Positions 1-10,050 of a DNA stretch of 64,000 bases are shown here, in pieces; the first letter of the stretch is position 1, and the number at the start of each line of letters is the position of its first letter. Both the position numbers and the translations under genes were made by a program. The stretch lies in assembly GCF_019279795.1 (NCBI RefSeq), contig NC_056745.1, positions 1,493,653,475 through 1,493,717,474 on the forward strand, written 5' to 3'. The stretch comes from Protopterus annectens. Lineage: Eukaryota; Chordata; Ceratodontiformes; Protopteridae. A model generated the notes under the pieces. That model saw nothing but the letters and a program-made list of their open reading frames with translations, had not been told where the DNA came from and did no database searches.

Positions 1-1495
1 GGGCTTTGTACTCTATAATGGGTCTAATGAGGGATGAGTACAGTAGGACAATGTCCTCCCTTTTTCTGGATGAAAAGCCCTTAGTGATGAGGTGTGCCAC
101 ACAGAAGGATTTCCTGACTGTTGTGGCAATGTGGTTATCGAAGGTGAGACCACTGTCCACCTGTATCCCCTAAGTGTTTTATCACACTTTCGATGTTTAG
201 TGTACTGCCACCTGTGTGGTAATTCATGGGTATATACATTTCCTGGCATTAAGCTTGAGCCCATGGCTCTGGCACCACGCATCTGTTTCTGTAAGGCCCT
301 TTTGTAGAATATGCACTTCATTTGGGGATTCAATAATGCTCCCAGTTTGCAGCAGTCTGCGAACTTTGCTAGCCAGAGTCCCTTAGTGTTGGCCTGTACT
401 TCAGAGAAGTAGATGCCCAACAAGAGTGGTCCCAGGACTGAACCCTGAGGTACTCCACTTGTCTGGAGCTGGATTTGGAGTTAGCTACTTTTACAGGTCT
501 GGGTTCTGTCAGTAAGCCAGTTGGCAACCTATTGAGTGATGTAGGGATTTATGCCCAGCTTAGTAAGTTTGTCTATGATTCCAGAGTGGGGAATGGTGTT
601 GAAGGCCTTGGCGAGGTCCAGATAGGCAGTGTGGACCGCCTTACCCTCGCCCCAGCTCTGGAGACTGATTCAAAGAAGTCATTCAGGTTCAGGAGATGAG
701 ATCTGCCCTTCACAAACCCAAACTAGGTGGGATTCAGTGTTTGAAGGTTGCTAATGTCTTTGTTTATAAGTTCCATGATAATGCGTTCCATGCCCTTGCA
801 GATCAGGCTCGTCAGACTGATGGGATGGTAGTTCCCGGGATCCAAGGTGGATCTCCCCTTGTGGAGTGGGATAACTGTAGCTGTGCACCACTCAGTGGGC
901 ACAAAGCCAGAGGTGAGGCTATGATTAAACATGGCACTTAGGTGAGGTGCCAGTTCATTTTGTAGTTCATGTAGTACACAGCCTGGGATGTCATCTGGTC
1001 CCATGGATGCTGTATTCTGAGCTGTGGAGAGTGCATTTTCTACCTGTGTTGCCATGATTACCAGAAGTTGGCAATCTATTTGTATTGAGATGGGCCCTTT
1101 AGGGTGTGAGAGGGGGGGGGGGTCACGGCACTAAATCGATTTGCCAGGATATTGGCAATATCCTTGTGATCAGCATATTTAATGCCATTTTGTTGTAGCT
1201 CAGAGCAGATCTGAGCATTGCCATTTAGATTCTTGACATAACTATAGAATGCCTTGTGGTTGTCTTTGTAATCTTTGGCAAGTTTATTTTCATAACTAGC
1301 TTTGGAGGATTTTAGGAGGGATCTCAGCTTCTTACTGAGGCTGGTGAGGGAGTTTTTTGCATCCTGGGATTTTCCTCCTTTCTGCAACAGTTTCTTCCTT
1401 CTCTTGTATAGTTTGTTTATGGCAGGGGACCACCAGATTGGCTTCCTTTTTTTGGAGGAGAGCATCTTGGTTCTATTTCGGATGGCACAATTCAT
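1..1495 (-). pseudogene. CR1 A1 reverse transcriptase and linker, broken
   Basis: This is the RT part of the CR1 ORF2 protein, which copies element RNA at a nicked chromosomal target. The linker before the RT (1,076-1,495) is basic and ends with the stretch that precedes the RT in the sister copies. The RT start (about 723-1,055) shows MGPDDIPGCVLHEL and the motif NYHPISLTSLICKGMERII. The palm (about 345-423) shows GIYFSEVQAN followed by KFADCCKLGA. The sister copies read FADD here, so the second catalytic aspartate is a cysteine. Several frameshifts separate the pieces, and a run of G at about 1,110 marks one of them. Not functional. Confidence 0.85.
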
Positions 1496-1599
1496 GCACT
1501 AGTGGATGTGCTTGTACAGTGCCTTAGTGTAGGATTCAGCAGTCTAACTTTATGATCCCATCTGCATGTGTGTCAACTTCGAGTATCTAATATAGACCT

Positions 1600-2330
1600 G
1601 GGCTGTGGATGTCAAGGGTGATTTTCTTATGGTCAGACCTGACCAATGAGGGGGTGCCCACTGGTGTGGAGCATCTATCTCACATGTTGGTAATTACTAG
1701 GTCTAGGATATTGGACCCCCTGGTGGGACAGTGGATTAGTTGATCCACAGCATTGGAATTTATGAATTCCAAGAACCATTGGGAAAAGGTGTTGGTACCC
1801 GAGTAGTTTTCCCAGTTAATGGCAGGATAGTTGAAATCACCCGGTATTAGGGTGTTTGGTTGTATCTTAATATTTTCCAGTATGTTTAGAAAGGTGTAGT
1901 GAGAATCTTGGGGCATGGTGGGGGATCTGTAGCAAGCTACAATTTGGATTGCAGTCTTACCTAGTGTTAGTTGCACCTGGAGAATTTCAGATGCATTGTG
2001 TTGGGCAACTAGCTTGGAGGTGTGAATATCCTTGGTGAATATGGACACTCCTCCCCCTTTAGTGTTTCATTCTTGGTTTGGTGGCCGAAAAGTGTTTTAA
2101 GAGTTGTAGCCTGGTACTGCAGGGGTGCTCCCTGTAGCATTGAACCAGGTCTCAAGTTACTGCACAAATATCGATGTTCTCCATTTTTAGGAGTGCCTCG
2201 AGACAGTGCACTTTGAGGTTTAGACTTCTAGCATTTAGTAGCATTACCTTCAGATTTTGCATGCTTGTATCTGTTATGGTGGTAGTATTGTTGTTTGATC
2301 CTTGCCTAAAAAAGGCACTATAGGGGTGGC
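1600..2330 (-). pseudogene. CR1 A1 endonuclease domain, broken
   Basis: This is the APE-like endonuclease of the CR1 ORF2, which nicks target DNA to prime reverse transcription. The clearest segment is 1,680-2,048 with ACYRSPTMPQDSHYTFL, then GDFNYPAINWENYSG, then CPTRGSNILDLVITNM. GDFN is the conserved Asp/Asn block of this nuclease family. The N-terminal half (2,049-2,330) is recognisable only as pieces, because frame changes and stops interrupt it. The matching segment of copy A4 (27,953-28,261) is almost the same, so the two copies are close relatives. Confidence 0.82.
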
Positions 2331-2393
2331 AAGAGCTTTAGCCAGTAACCTGAATCTCAGGGGTGACAGGTGTAAACCATCTCTGGCAAAGCA

Positions 2394-2800
2394 TCATGGT
2401 TTGTTGGTCATGTCTTGCCAGGCAGACAGATACTGGATCCCCTTTGAATGACACCAGAAGCTTAGCCACTTGTTGAAGTCAATCATTTTGTCCTTATACT
2501 GTGGTATCATTCTGGGCGAAGTCAGGATGCTGCTCAGGGCTAGGGTCATACCTGCCTGGGCCACATGATCCGAGAGCTCTTCCATGTCTCTTTTCATGTA
2601 GTCCAGGGTGGTACGTCTCAAGTCATTCACTCCAACATGGACAATGACAGTGTCATATTTGTTCTTGTTGTGGAGTGACTTGAGTGCATGTGTTATGTGG
2701 CGGATCCTGTCACCCGACTGTAATTTTCTCCTTGTTCAGCCTGGTGAGTGGGACATCAGTGTACCTGACTATAGAGTCACCTATGACTAAAGTGTTGGGT
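2394..2800 (-). pseudogene. CR1 A1 ORF1, SGNH esterase domain
   Basis: On the minus strand the frame reads through TVIVHVGVNDLRR and continues to DFNKWLSFWCHSKGIQYL at 2,394-2,630. The VHVGVND block followed by a helical segment is the pattern of the SGNH-type esterase domain in ORF1 of CR1/L2-clade LINEs. In that family the domain is thought to help ORF1 protein or RNA association; its exact substrate is not established. The frame shifts just upstream of the HVGVND block, where sequence that should be continuous falls in another frame. The related copy A3 carries the same domain at 19,732-20,060. Confidence 0.78.
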
Positions 2801-2981
2801 GCATTGTCTTGCCTTAGGGGCTCTTTGGGTGACACACTGGTGTTGTGAGCTATATGTCACTTTGGTTATGACTGGTGTTTATCTGCGTTTCAGCTTTAGA
2901 GGTCCTTGTTGCTTGGGCAGGTTAATGTTAAGGGCCACCGCATATGTGGGTTTAGTGTTGCTATGTGTGGGTTTTGAAGGG

Positions 2982-3224
2982 CTATGTGTTGCTTGAGGTG
3001 TAGTTGCAGGTGTTAACCTTCTTCTCTTGACCGTCTAGCACAGTCTTGGCTAGAGAGAGCTTTGCTTCCAGTTTGGCTATGTAAGTGCATCTCTTGCAGG
3101 TTGTAGTGTTGGGTGGTAGGAGGAGAAGGTTTTCTGTGTACATGAGGCAGTTGCTGCATTGCCCCAGTATACCCAGATTCACCAGGTGGACAGGAGAAAT
3201 CACCAGAAGCTGATCCTTGGACAT
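2982..3224 (-). pseudogene. CR1 A1 ORF1 N-terminal zinc-finger and coiled-coil segment
   Basis: An 80-residue frame begins MSKDQLLVISPVHLVNLG. It carries two CxxC pairs, CSNC and CKRC, about 19 residues apart, followed by a leucine-rich stretch with KLEAKLSLAKTVL that looks like a short coiled coil. A PHD-like zinc finger followed by a coiled coil is the usual N-terminus of CR1 ORF1. The start is the first ATG after the boundary with the DIRS element. Sequence between this segment and the esterase domain is out of frame. Confidence 0.66.
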
Positions 3225-3262
3225 GCCTGTTTAGCTGCTTTTTTTGTAAAGTACAAGAGCTG

Positions 3263-3446
3263 ATGTTCATCATGTTACACTGCTGCAGTCATTACACTTG
3301 GGTTATCCTGCTGTCAGGCGGTTCCCCAGTCGGCCTGAGTTCCAAAGTCTTGGTCCGGCGTCGGTTGCTGTCACCTCCTCCCTGACATCAGTGCGACAGG
3401 GGTATATAAGATGCAGCCAATGCCATTTTCTTCTGTCTTTCTTGCC
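3263..3446 (+). repeat. DIRS left inverted terminal repeat
   Basis: The reverse complement of this segment matches 12,285-12,499 closely, sharing CACTGCTGCAGTCATTACAC near the outer edge and GGTATATAAGATGCAGCC near the inner edge. The outer limit is set by the internal complementary region, where the matching sequence stops at GATGAACAT. It is about 30 bp shorter than the right repeat at the outer end, an asymmetry known in DIRS elements. Confidence 0.9.
3403..3410 (+). promoter_or_regulatory. TATA box in the DIRS left terminal repeat
   Basis: TATATAAG lies inside the left terminal repeat about 170 bp before the gag start codon and is followed by GATGCAGCC. Position and sequence fit a core promoter for the element transcript. 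The mirrored copy sits at 12,321-12,328 in the right repeat, facing inward. No expression evidence is available. Confidence 0.55.
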
Positions 3447-3580
3447 ACGCAGTGCCCGAAGCAGAAGCAGTTTGCAAGTGCCGGTCTGCCGACTCCTGAG
3501 ATTTTCATTCTGAATCGAGAACCGAAGTCTTCTACAAAGCTAAGAATCCCATTGAGGAAACTTTTTCTTGCCTCAGTCGG

Positions 3581-5346
3581 ATGTCAGTAAAAGTTAATAA
3601 CTGTATTTCTTGTGGGAAGCAAAAACCTCATAAGGATTTCCACTCCTATTGTATTCCATGCCTAGGCTCAGACCACAATGTCACTGGTTGTCGGTTTTGT
3701 GCTAGGTTTAACAAGCGCACTATTAAATGTCGGCTTGATTTTGCCCGACATTATTTTGGCAGAAAATTCAATTACACCATGCCGTCGGAACTTCTGACCG
3801 GATTACATAAAAAGCACAAAGACAAGGACAGGCATCCGTGGCCCAAAACTGACGAGGCCTCTTCTAGGCCGGTTGCCGGTTCTCCGGTTTTCAGCGAGGT
3901 GCCTACACAGTCCCTGATGACCACATTCACAGAACCACAGACCGCCTCCGACTCCCACGTGGAGCTGGCTGGGTCTTCGGATGCTCTGAGTTTTCAGCCT
4001 ACCGAAACTAACCCTTCTGAGGGAACTGAAGTAGCTGAGCAATCCACAGCTTCAGAGGGTGTCTTCAGCCAGTTAACCATTAAACCCTCTGCTAAGTCTA
4101 AGGCCCCATTAAAAACAAAGAAACCGATACAGCATTCTCCAGGACAGGCTTCCATGCCTAAGAAACAAATGCTCAAAATGGCCGAAGACCTAATCAGCTT
4201 GATCAGGGGGTCCCATCCCCCTCCTGATAAAAGGCCCAGACAGGATGCAGATTATGAATCTTCCGACCAGGTGTCCATTTCTTCAGATTCATCCTCAGAC
4301 CTAGGATATTCCTTACCCCCTTATGAGGATTCAGATGCTGAGGAATCAATTCCATCAGCCTCTCCACCTGAGGACTACTCCTTTGGGGAGACCTTATATA
4401 CCATGAGGGAGCATTTCCATTGGGAAGGCCAGGATTACTCAGAATCCAATAAAAGGCTGAGAGACTTCCTTTTATTGCCTCAACACAGACCCCTTGATAG
4501 ATATTGTGGATGATGTGTACACTGAATCCAGCTTAAATCCTGATTCCTTACCTCCAGCCCCAGTTAAACCTGATAAATATTACAGAGTCCCTGACTCTCA
4601 CAAAGTTCTGTACAAAAGCCCTGTTGCTGACCCTGAAACTATTTCTCAGGGACCCAAAGGGATTAAGGACTCATTAGCAAAAAACCCAGTTCCCTCTGAC
4701 AGAGATTCCAGAGCATTAGATAGATGGGGAAAGAAAGTATATACATCTGCAACTTTAGCAATGAGAGCCTTAAATTGCCAGTTTCACATGCTAAAATATC
4801 AGCAATTTTTGATTTCTCAGTTGAAACAAAAGATGCTTCCAGATTCAGATCCTCCTAATTTTAAAGAAATGCAGGATTTATTGCATGCAGCTGAACAAAG
4901 TAGCAAAACATACTTTGCAATGTGGGTTTGATTCCTTAGAGGCCTCCTGTAGAGCAGCGGTTACAGGCTCTGTCATTAGAAGGCATGCATGGTTAAAAGA
5001 ACATACATTACTAGATCATGTTAAGGCAAAATTATTGGAAGCACCTTTGCAGCGGGATGTGTTGTTTGGAGTTAAGGCAGAGGAGGTATTAAAGAAGATG
5101 GAGTATAAGGCAAAATCCATACAAACGGTGAAGGATTTCTTACAGGTTCAGCCTCCTCGTTTTAGCAGAAATTGGCCAACAAAGAATTGGTCCTTTCCAG
5201 TTACAGACAGACCTCAAAGAGGCAGATACAGACGTCCAAGAGGTAGAGGTCAAGCACAAGGTCCTTACAGGCCTCGACAATGGGGTACACCAGGCCAGAA
5301 AGAAGGGGAAGACAGGCCACAACCTTATAAAAAGCAGCCTCAGTGA
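3581..5346 (+). pseudogene. DIRS gag-like protein, two frameshifts
   Basis: The protein starts MSVKVNNCISCGKQKPHK. Its N-terminus has several CxxC pairs (CISC, CIPC, CRFC) that probably bind zinc. An acidic, Ser/Pro-rich middle follows, then a helical region with RALDRWGKKVYTSATLAMRA and VIRRHAWLKEH, and a basic tail rich in RGR and PRG that could bind RNA. This is the layout of DIRS1-type gag, the family from which the C-terminal domain of vertebrate LAP2-alpha (TMPO) is derived. The reading frame changes near 4,490-4,510 and again near 4,885-4,930; joined, the three pieces would be about 590 residues. The stop at 5,344-5,346 lies within the overlapping start of the RT frame. Confidence 0.84.
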
Positions 5347-6303
5347 CTTCCCACTACAGCTGCCAAACATTTCTCTCTTGGCAGCCCCCTTAGGAGGAAA
5401 ACTGGCACTTTTCTATCACAATTGGCTTTGCATCACCAAAGACAAATGGGTTCTCAGCATTGTATCTCAAGGTTACAGGTTCCAATTTCACACTTTGCCA
5501 AGGTTAAAAAGAATGCTAAATCTGCCACCAAATCAATGGGCAGAGGCTCAAAAACAAATTATAGCACTCATGGACATGAGAGCTATTCAAAAGGTACCAC
5601 TACAGGAGCAAGGACAAGGATTTTATTCAAGACTCTTTCTGGTTCCCAGAAAGGACAAAGCCTGGAGACCCATTCTGGATCTTTTTTCTCTAAACACTTA
5701 CCTGGATGTTCCGAAATTCAAAATGTTGACACTACAGCAGCTTCTTCCCATGATGGGCAAGAAAGCTTGGCTTGTGACTTTGGACCTCAAGGAGGCATAC
5801 CTGCATGTCCCTATCAGACAAAACTGCAGAAGATACCTCAGATTTCTAGCTGGTTCAATGCACTATCAATTCTCTGCACTGCCCTTTGGCTTATCTACTG
5901 CGCCCAGGGTCTTCACAAAGTGCCTGGCACCAGTAATTGCATTTTGCAGGCAAAAAGGAATTCAAATTTATCCATACCTGGATGACTGCCTGATTCAAGC
6001 AGAGAGCAAGGACATTCTTCTAAAGCATCTGGCATTCGTACAAAAGTTATTAAGTTGCGTGGGGTACACAGTAAAAGAAAAATCAAAACTAGTGCCCTCA
6101 CAACAGATAATATTCCTGGGTGCCAGCTCGAACACAATGGCCCAGATGGCTTATCTCATGCCAGACAAGCAAGGACAACTGACTCAATGCTTTCAATTGA
6201 TGGCAACAAAGACCCAACTCCCTGCAAGAAAAATTCTGCAGGCCTTGGGCTACATGGCATCTTGCATACTACTAATTCCATATGCCTGACTGCATATGAG
6301 GAA
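5342..6303 (+). pseudogene. DIRS reverse transcriptase, first part, cut by PLE insertion
   Basis: The frame overlaps the end of gag in a different phase and enters through LPNISLLAAPLGGKL. RT blocks follow in order: FYSRLFLVPRKDKAWRPILD, then LVTLDLKEAYLHVPI with the first catalytic Asp, then FSALPFGLSTAPRVFTK, then YPYLDDCLIQ with the catalytic YLDD at 5,975-5,986. These are the typical blocks of DIRS and other LTR-like RTs. The frame stops at 6,287-6,289 and coding similarity goes on to the PLE junction at 6,304-6,314; the rest resumes at 10,051. The catalytic motifs are intact, so most decay lies outside the palm. Confidence 0.9.
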
Positions 6304-6314
6304 ACTAAAATGGT
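6304..6314. repeat. PLE target-site duplication, left copy
   Basis: ACTAAAATGGT at 6,304-6,314 and ACTACAATGGT at 10,040-10,050 flank the Penelope-like element and differ at one of 11 positions. DIRS coding similarity ends at the left copy and resumes at the right copy, which supports reading them as the duplicated target. Confidence 0.62.
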
Positions 6315-6429
6315 GAGCAAGAAAAAAAGCTAGCACGTACGGCTGGTGCAAGGCAAGCAAGCTAGTCCGAACAAAATGAAAAAAATGCCAGCACCAGAAA
6401 AGGACTGATAATAATAGCTTTATTAAGCT

Positions 6430-6480
6430 GAAATACTAGACCGGTTTCAGCACATGGCTTTCATCAGTAGATTGATACAT
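6430..6480 (-). ncRNA. Hammerhead ribozyme motif in PLE 3' region
   Basis: On the minus strand CTGATGA (6,461-6,467) is followed by a small stem II (AGC/GCT around a 5-nt loop), then GAAAC (6,444-6,448), then CGGTC. The palindromic ACCGGT gives the very short stem III typical of PLE hammerheads, and GUC is the canonical cleavage triplet, placing cleavage between 6,439 and 6,438. Only three stem I pairs (CTA/TAG) are obvious. Core nucleotides are intact. Such short-stem-III ribozymes are known to act as dimers in PLEs; activity here is inference. Confidence 0.62.
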
Positions 6481-6566
6481 TTTGAAGAAAAAGCCCCGCC
6501 ATAAATACCTCTACAAATGAGGTTTGATGACATCATTTCCTGTCTAAAAAATATATGTGGTTAATA

Positions 6567-6597
6567 CATAAATAAACATATATATATATATGTGTAT
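6567..6597. repeat. AT-rich microsatellite in the PLE 3' region
   Basis: A short run of alternating A and T lies within an A/T-rich stretch between the ribozyme motif and the nuclease stop codon. It is simple sequence, with no coding content. Confidence 0.7.
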
Positions 6598-6703
6598 AGA
6601 GTTCCAAATGCATGTATATGAAGAAAATATATTTTTTTATAAAAAATAAAGAAATAAATTAAACAGATCAGGCATAAACATTTAGCCTGAAAAAAAACAA
6701 TAT

Positions 6704-7252
6704 TTATAATTTGTCATTGAGTCCAGGGGAAAACAAACCCCCGAGTTTCACTATCCATTTTCTTTCTTTATTATTAAGAATTTCATGCCATCCAGTTTTG
6801 AAAGCACGATTTCCTGTAATGTTATCTATAATGGTAAAAGAAAATTTAGCAGTGGAATGATTCAATGAATGTCTATATAGGGCATTGGTGATCCTGGCAT
6901 TCCTGATATCCCCCAGGTGTTCAGATATTCTAATTCTGAATTGTCTAGATGTCTGCCCAACATAAAAGGCTTGACGGGTACAAGTTGCAAGATAGACAAT
7001 CCAATCTGAACTGCAATTACCAAAACAACCAATATTATATAGATGTCCTGTGTTCTTACTAGTGAATGTTTTGGTTTTAAATATGTAGCTGCAAAAGCTG
7101 CAGTGTCCACAGGGGTATGTTCCAACTAGTTTTTCACCCGTTAGTGTCCTCTGGGATAGAGTATAATCCCTCGAGGTTGTTTTCTTATAGTGAGAGAAAT
7201 GAGATGCTAATGTTTTGCCCTTTCTATATGAGGACGAACATCTGTCCCCCAA
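6704..7252 (-). pseudogene. PLE C-terminal GIY-YIG endonuclease domain
   Basis: The segment runs in one frame for 182 residues. It opens with a basic linker, then the cysteine cluster CGHCSFCSYI, then the nuclease: VYLATC stands for the GIY block, AFYVGQTSRQFRIRISEHL holds the YIG-like block with the catalytic Arg and His-rich helix, and WHEILNNKERKWI near the end may hold the conserved Glu. In PLEs this nuclease nicks the target to prime reverse transcription. It overlaps the RT frame by about 29 bp in another phase, so one frameshift near 7,224-7,252 separates parts of what should be a single protein. Confidence 0.87.
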
Positions 7253-9045
7253 ATAATCCTCTAAAAAGAGTATGAGATTTCAATACATTCCAATTTTTGT
7301 CTATGATGTCCAGAAGGTGCTTGGTATTTCTGCCATATGTTGTGACAAATCTACAGGTGTCATAATTGGTCTGTCTATGATGTTCTTTATATTCTAGTAA
7401 TGTATACCTGGTATAGTTTTTACTCCATTGCATGACAGAGTAAATAGTATGTCCGGAATAACTTCTAATAAGAAACCTATTGGCTAGATCATCATGATGT
7501 TGTCTCAGATCTTGTTCAGATGACCATATCCTTTTTATCCGCAAAAACTGGGATTTAGGGATGTTATTAATGGTATGCTTGGGATGTAGACTGTTGGCAT
7601 GGAGCAAGGTATTATATTCTGGAAGTTTGTGATATACAGAAATTTTTAGGGTGTTATCAGGTAGACGCTGTAAAAAGACGTCCAAAAAATGTATTTCATT
7701 ATGATGGTAATCAACCGTGAATTCAGCACCCCATATATTTCCATTAAGATGTTCAACAAATTCCTGTAAATAATCTGTGCCACCTTTCCAAACCAGCCAA
7801 CAGTCATCCAAGTACCTTCTCCAGATGTCTATTTCAGGTATGTATATGTTATGTAACTCATCATAAATGATATGTTCCTCTACATATCCCATGTAAAAGT
7901 CAGCATAGATAGGTGCAAATGAAGCACCCATTGCCGTGCCCTGTATTTGCCAATAACAATCCTGTTTGAAATAAAAAACATTATTGGTGAGGATATGCTC
8001 AGCCATACAAATCAATAATGTATTGAGTCCAGGGGAATAAATGTTTGCTTTGTTTAACCAAAAATCCAATGCTGCTAGTCCAGCCCAGTGTGGAATACTG
8101 GTATAAAGAGATTTGACGTCAAGAGTGCACATTAGCCAATGTGGCTCTAATTGTGAATCAGAAACAATTTGCAGAAATTCTGTGGTGTCTTGGAGTCTAG
8201 CTCTGATGAATGTCAAAAGGGGTTTGAGTTTTTCAGTTAGAAAAGCAGATAGGGGTTCAGTAAGTGATCCAATCCCAGATACAATGGGTCTACCTGGCGG
8301 TTGATGAAGAGATTTGTGGATTTTAGGTAGCAAATATAAATATTGTTTTGCAGGATCTTTAACCATCAAGTGTGACTTAATCTTATCCGAAATGATACCA
8401 GTTTCCACAGCCTCCTGTAAAAAGTCATCTATTTCCCTTTTGAAATTGGGTATGGGGTCAGTGGTCATGTTCATGTAATGATGAGGGTTTGACAACTGTC
8501 TATTTACCTCCTCCCAATAATAATCTGCATTCATGACTACAACCGCACCACCCTTATCAGCAGAAAGAATGACTATATTAGTATTATTCCTTAGGTGTGT
8601 TAAGGCTATTTGTTCGGCTCTCAATAAGTTATGTTTGATGGTATTTTCTGATCCCAAATGAAAACGTAAATCTTTGATGACTGCCTGTTGAAAAATAGCT
8701 ACATGTTTATCCATAGGAGGATTAAAGGTTGACCGATGAAATCGGAATTCATAAGATATTAGAGAAGGATCTAATTGATCCTGTTGTCTGAAAAACAAGT
8801 TGAGATTAATTTTTCTACAAAATGCAATAATATCTGATACTAAAGAACTTTCATCAACAAAGAAGCCAGGGATGAATCCAAGACCTTTATTGAGCAGTGC
8901 ATATTCATCTGGTGATAAAACATATTTGGAAATGTTAAGAACATTAGTGCTATGTGAATCTATTTCACTACTGACAAGAATAGATGATCTAAACTTTTGA
9001 CCCTTGTGTTTCCTGCCTCCCCTGTGTTTTTTGCCCCTAAAGGGT
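7224..9045 (-). pseudogene. PLE reverse transcriptase domain
   Basis: The open frame extends upstream of the TTG at 8,798 without a stop as far as about 9,045. It includes KYVLSPDEYALLNKGLGFIP, typical of the start of PLE RTs, preceded by a basic RGKKHRGGRKHKGQ patch. RT blocks follow: ILSADKGGAVVVMNADYY, YLLPKIHKSLHQPPGRPIV, TLDVKSLYTSIPH with the first catalytic Asp, GTAMGASFAPIYADF, and WRRYLDDCWLVW with the catalytic pair at 7,803-7,814. IHFLDVFL follows. PLE RTs are related to telomerase RT. The domain is full length and catalytically intact in sequence, unlike most other proteins in this window. Confidence 0.91.
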
Positions 9046-9748
9046 CATCTGATGTATGTCCCCTCTTGGAATTTGGTGAATCACCAGTACCAATAGATTC
9101 CATGTCTGTAGTAGAGGACTCCTCACCTGAAGCTGTGTTAGTGAAAACAGCCTTTTTTAATATAGACCTAGGTCTCTTTTTACGAATATATGTAGGATTC
9201 TTGGTACCCTGGGCAAATCTTACCCCCTTATGCGACTCAAACTGTCTTCCTCTATCATAGTCCTCCCTGTCTCTTGAAAATTTATGAATTTTTTTAGCTT
9301 TAAGATTATTTTCAAGAGTCAAAAGTTCCTTAGATAGTTTGCTCAGGTTGTCTTTGAAGTTGGTGTGTTCTTCAAATTTTTTAAAATCATTACAAATTTT
9401 TTCAACTTCCAAAATATTGGTCTGAACTGTTCTGTCATAAAAGGATGCCAGTATGTTCACAAATTATATAGATGCTTGTTGCTGTGCTGACTGCCAATCT
9501 TTGAGTAAAATGTCATCAGGGGTGCCAACCAATGGTTGAATCTTAGACCTGAGCCCCCTTGGGGATATTTTTTGGTTTTGGTAAGCCTTGAACAGTTTTA
9601 AATGCCAAATATTTGTCCTTAATGTTTTAATTTTCTTGCCCAACTGGCTGAACAAGAAAAAGCAACCGTCAACTGGATCTGATATTGGACCAGCAGCAAG
9701 GTCCACTGACAGTACCAATGCCAAAAACCTGAATATCTTTATCCGCAC
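9000..9748 (-). pseudogene. PLE N-terminal domain, one stop and one frameshift
   Basis: The minus-strand frame reads KIKTLRTNIWHLKLFKAY and PRGLRSKIQPLVGTPDD, then continues past an in-frame TAA at 9,464-9,466 into FVNILASFYDRT and a Lys/Glu-rich helical stretch. A segment with PRGLR followed by a long helical region before the RT is usual in vertebrate PLEs. Near 9,040 coding passes into another frame, where the basic patch and RT begin. The role of this region is not established. The start codon is uncertain and the remaining 290 bp to the element end shows no frame. Confidence 0.68.
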
Positions 9749-10039
9749 ATAGGCCAGAAAGTAACTTCTGTAGATCCATGACAGTAAGTTGCCTGAGGAA
9801 AATAATTGTTGTCAGATAACCAAAATCAATCAACAGTACAGCCTGGGCAAAGATAAATAGGAACCCTATGAGCTATCCCAAAAGATATGTATATCAGTTT
9901 GAGTCGGATAAGGATGAAGGTATAAAGCCTGTAATCCAAGAAATGAAGTTATGTATTTGTACTCAAAAAATAATACATCAACAATTAGACAATCTACCAT
10001 AGTGGCCTGGGACCCTTGTCATAATATGACTTAGAAATG

Positions 10040-10050
10040 ACTACAATGGT
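10040..10050. repeat. PLE target-site duplication, right copy
   Basis: ACTACAATGGT pairs with the copy at 6,304-6,314, with one difference. The DIRS coding frame resumes directly after it with the segment leading to RNase H. Confidence 0.62.

Larger units (their letters stand above)
1..3262 (-). mobile_element. CR1-type LINE, copy A1 (3' end outside window)
   Basis: Read on the minus strand the order is ORF1 (zinc-finger region, then SGNH esterase), apurinic-type endonuclease, linker, then reverse transcriptase, which is the order of CR1-clade non-LTR retrotransposons. Three other copies of the same family lie at 16.5, 19.7 and 26 kb. The copy is split among many short frames and so is dead. 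Its right (5') edge meets the terminal repeat of the DIRS element at 3,263. The left edge of the window cuts the element inside the C-terminal part of the RT. Confidence 0.88.
6315..10039 (-). mobile_element. Penelope-like element with GIY-YIG endonuclease
   Basis: The minus strand encodes an N-terminal domain, a PLE-type RT and a C-terminal GIY-YIG nuclease. That order is diagnostic of endonuclease-bearing PLEs of the Penelope, Neptune and Poseidon groups. The 3' end carries a hammerhead ribozyme motif, as known for PLEs. It lies inside the DIRS RT, flanked by an 11-bp near-perfect duplication. I could not find a second ribozyme copy near the 5' end, so a full pair of pseudo-LTRs is not visible. 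The exact group is not assigned. Confidence 0.92.

Noticed and set aside
92-2996. Plus-strand frames over CR1 copy A1
   Set aside because: They are shadows of the minus-strand LINE proteins and show no family motifs.
5422-5985. 187-residue plus-strand frame within the DIRS RT
   Set aside because: It overlaps the RT frame in another phase; the RT motifs are in the other frame, so this is a shadow.
9750-10039. Second PLE pseudo-LTR or second hammerhead at the PLE 5' end
   Set aside because: I searched both strands for the CTGATGA and GAAAC core pair and did not find it.
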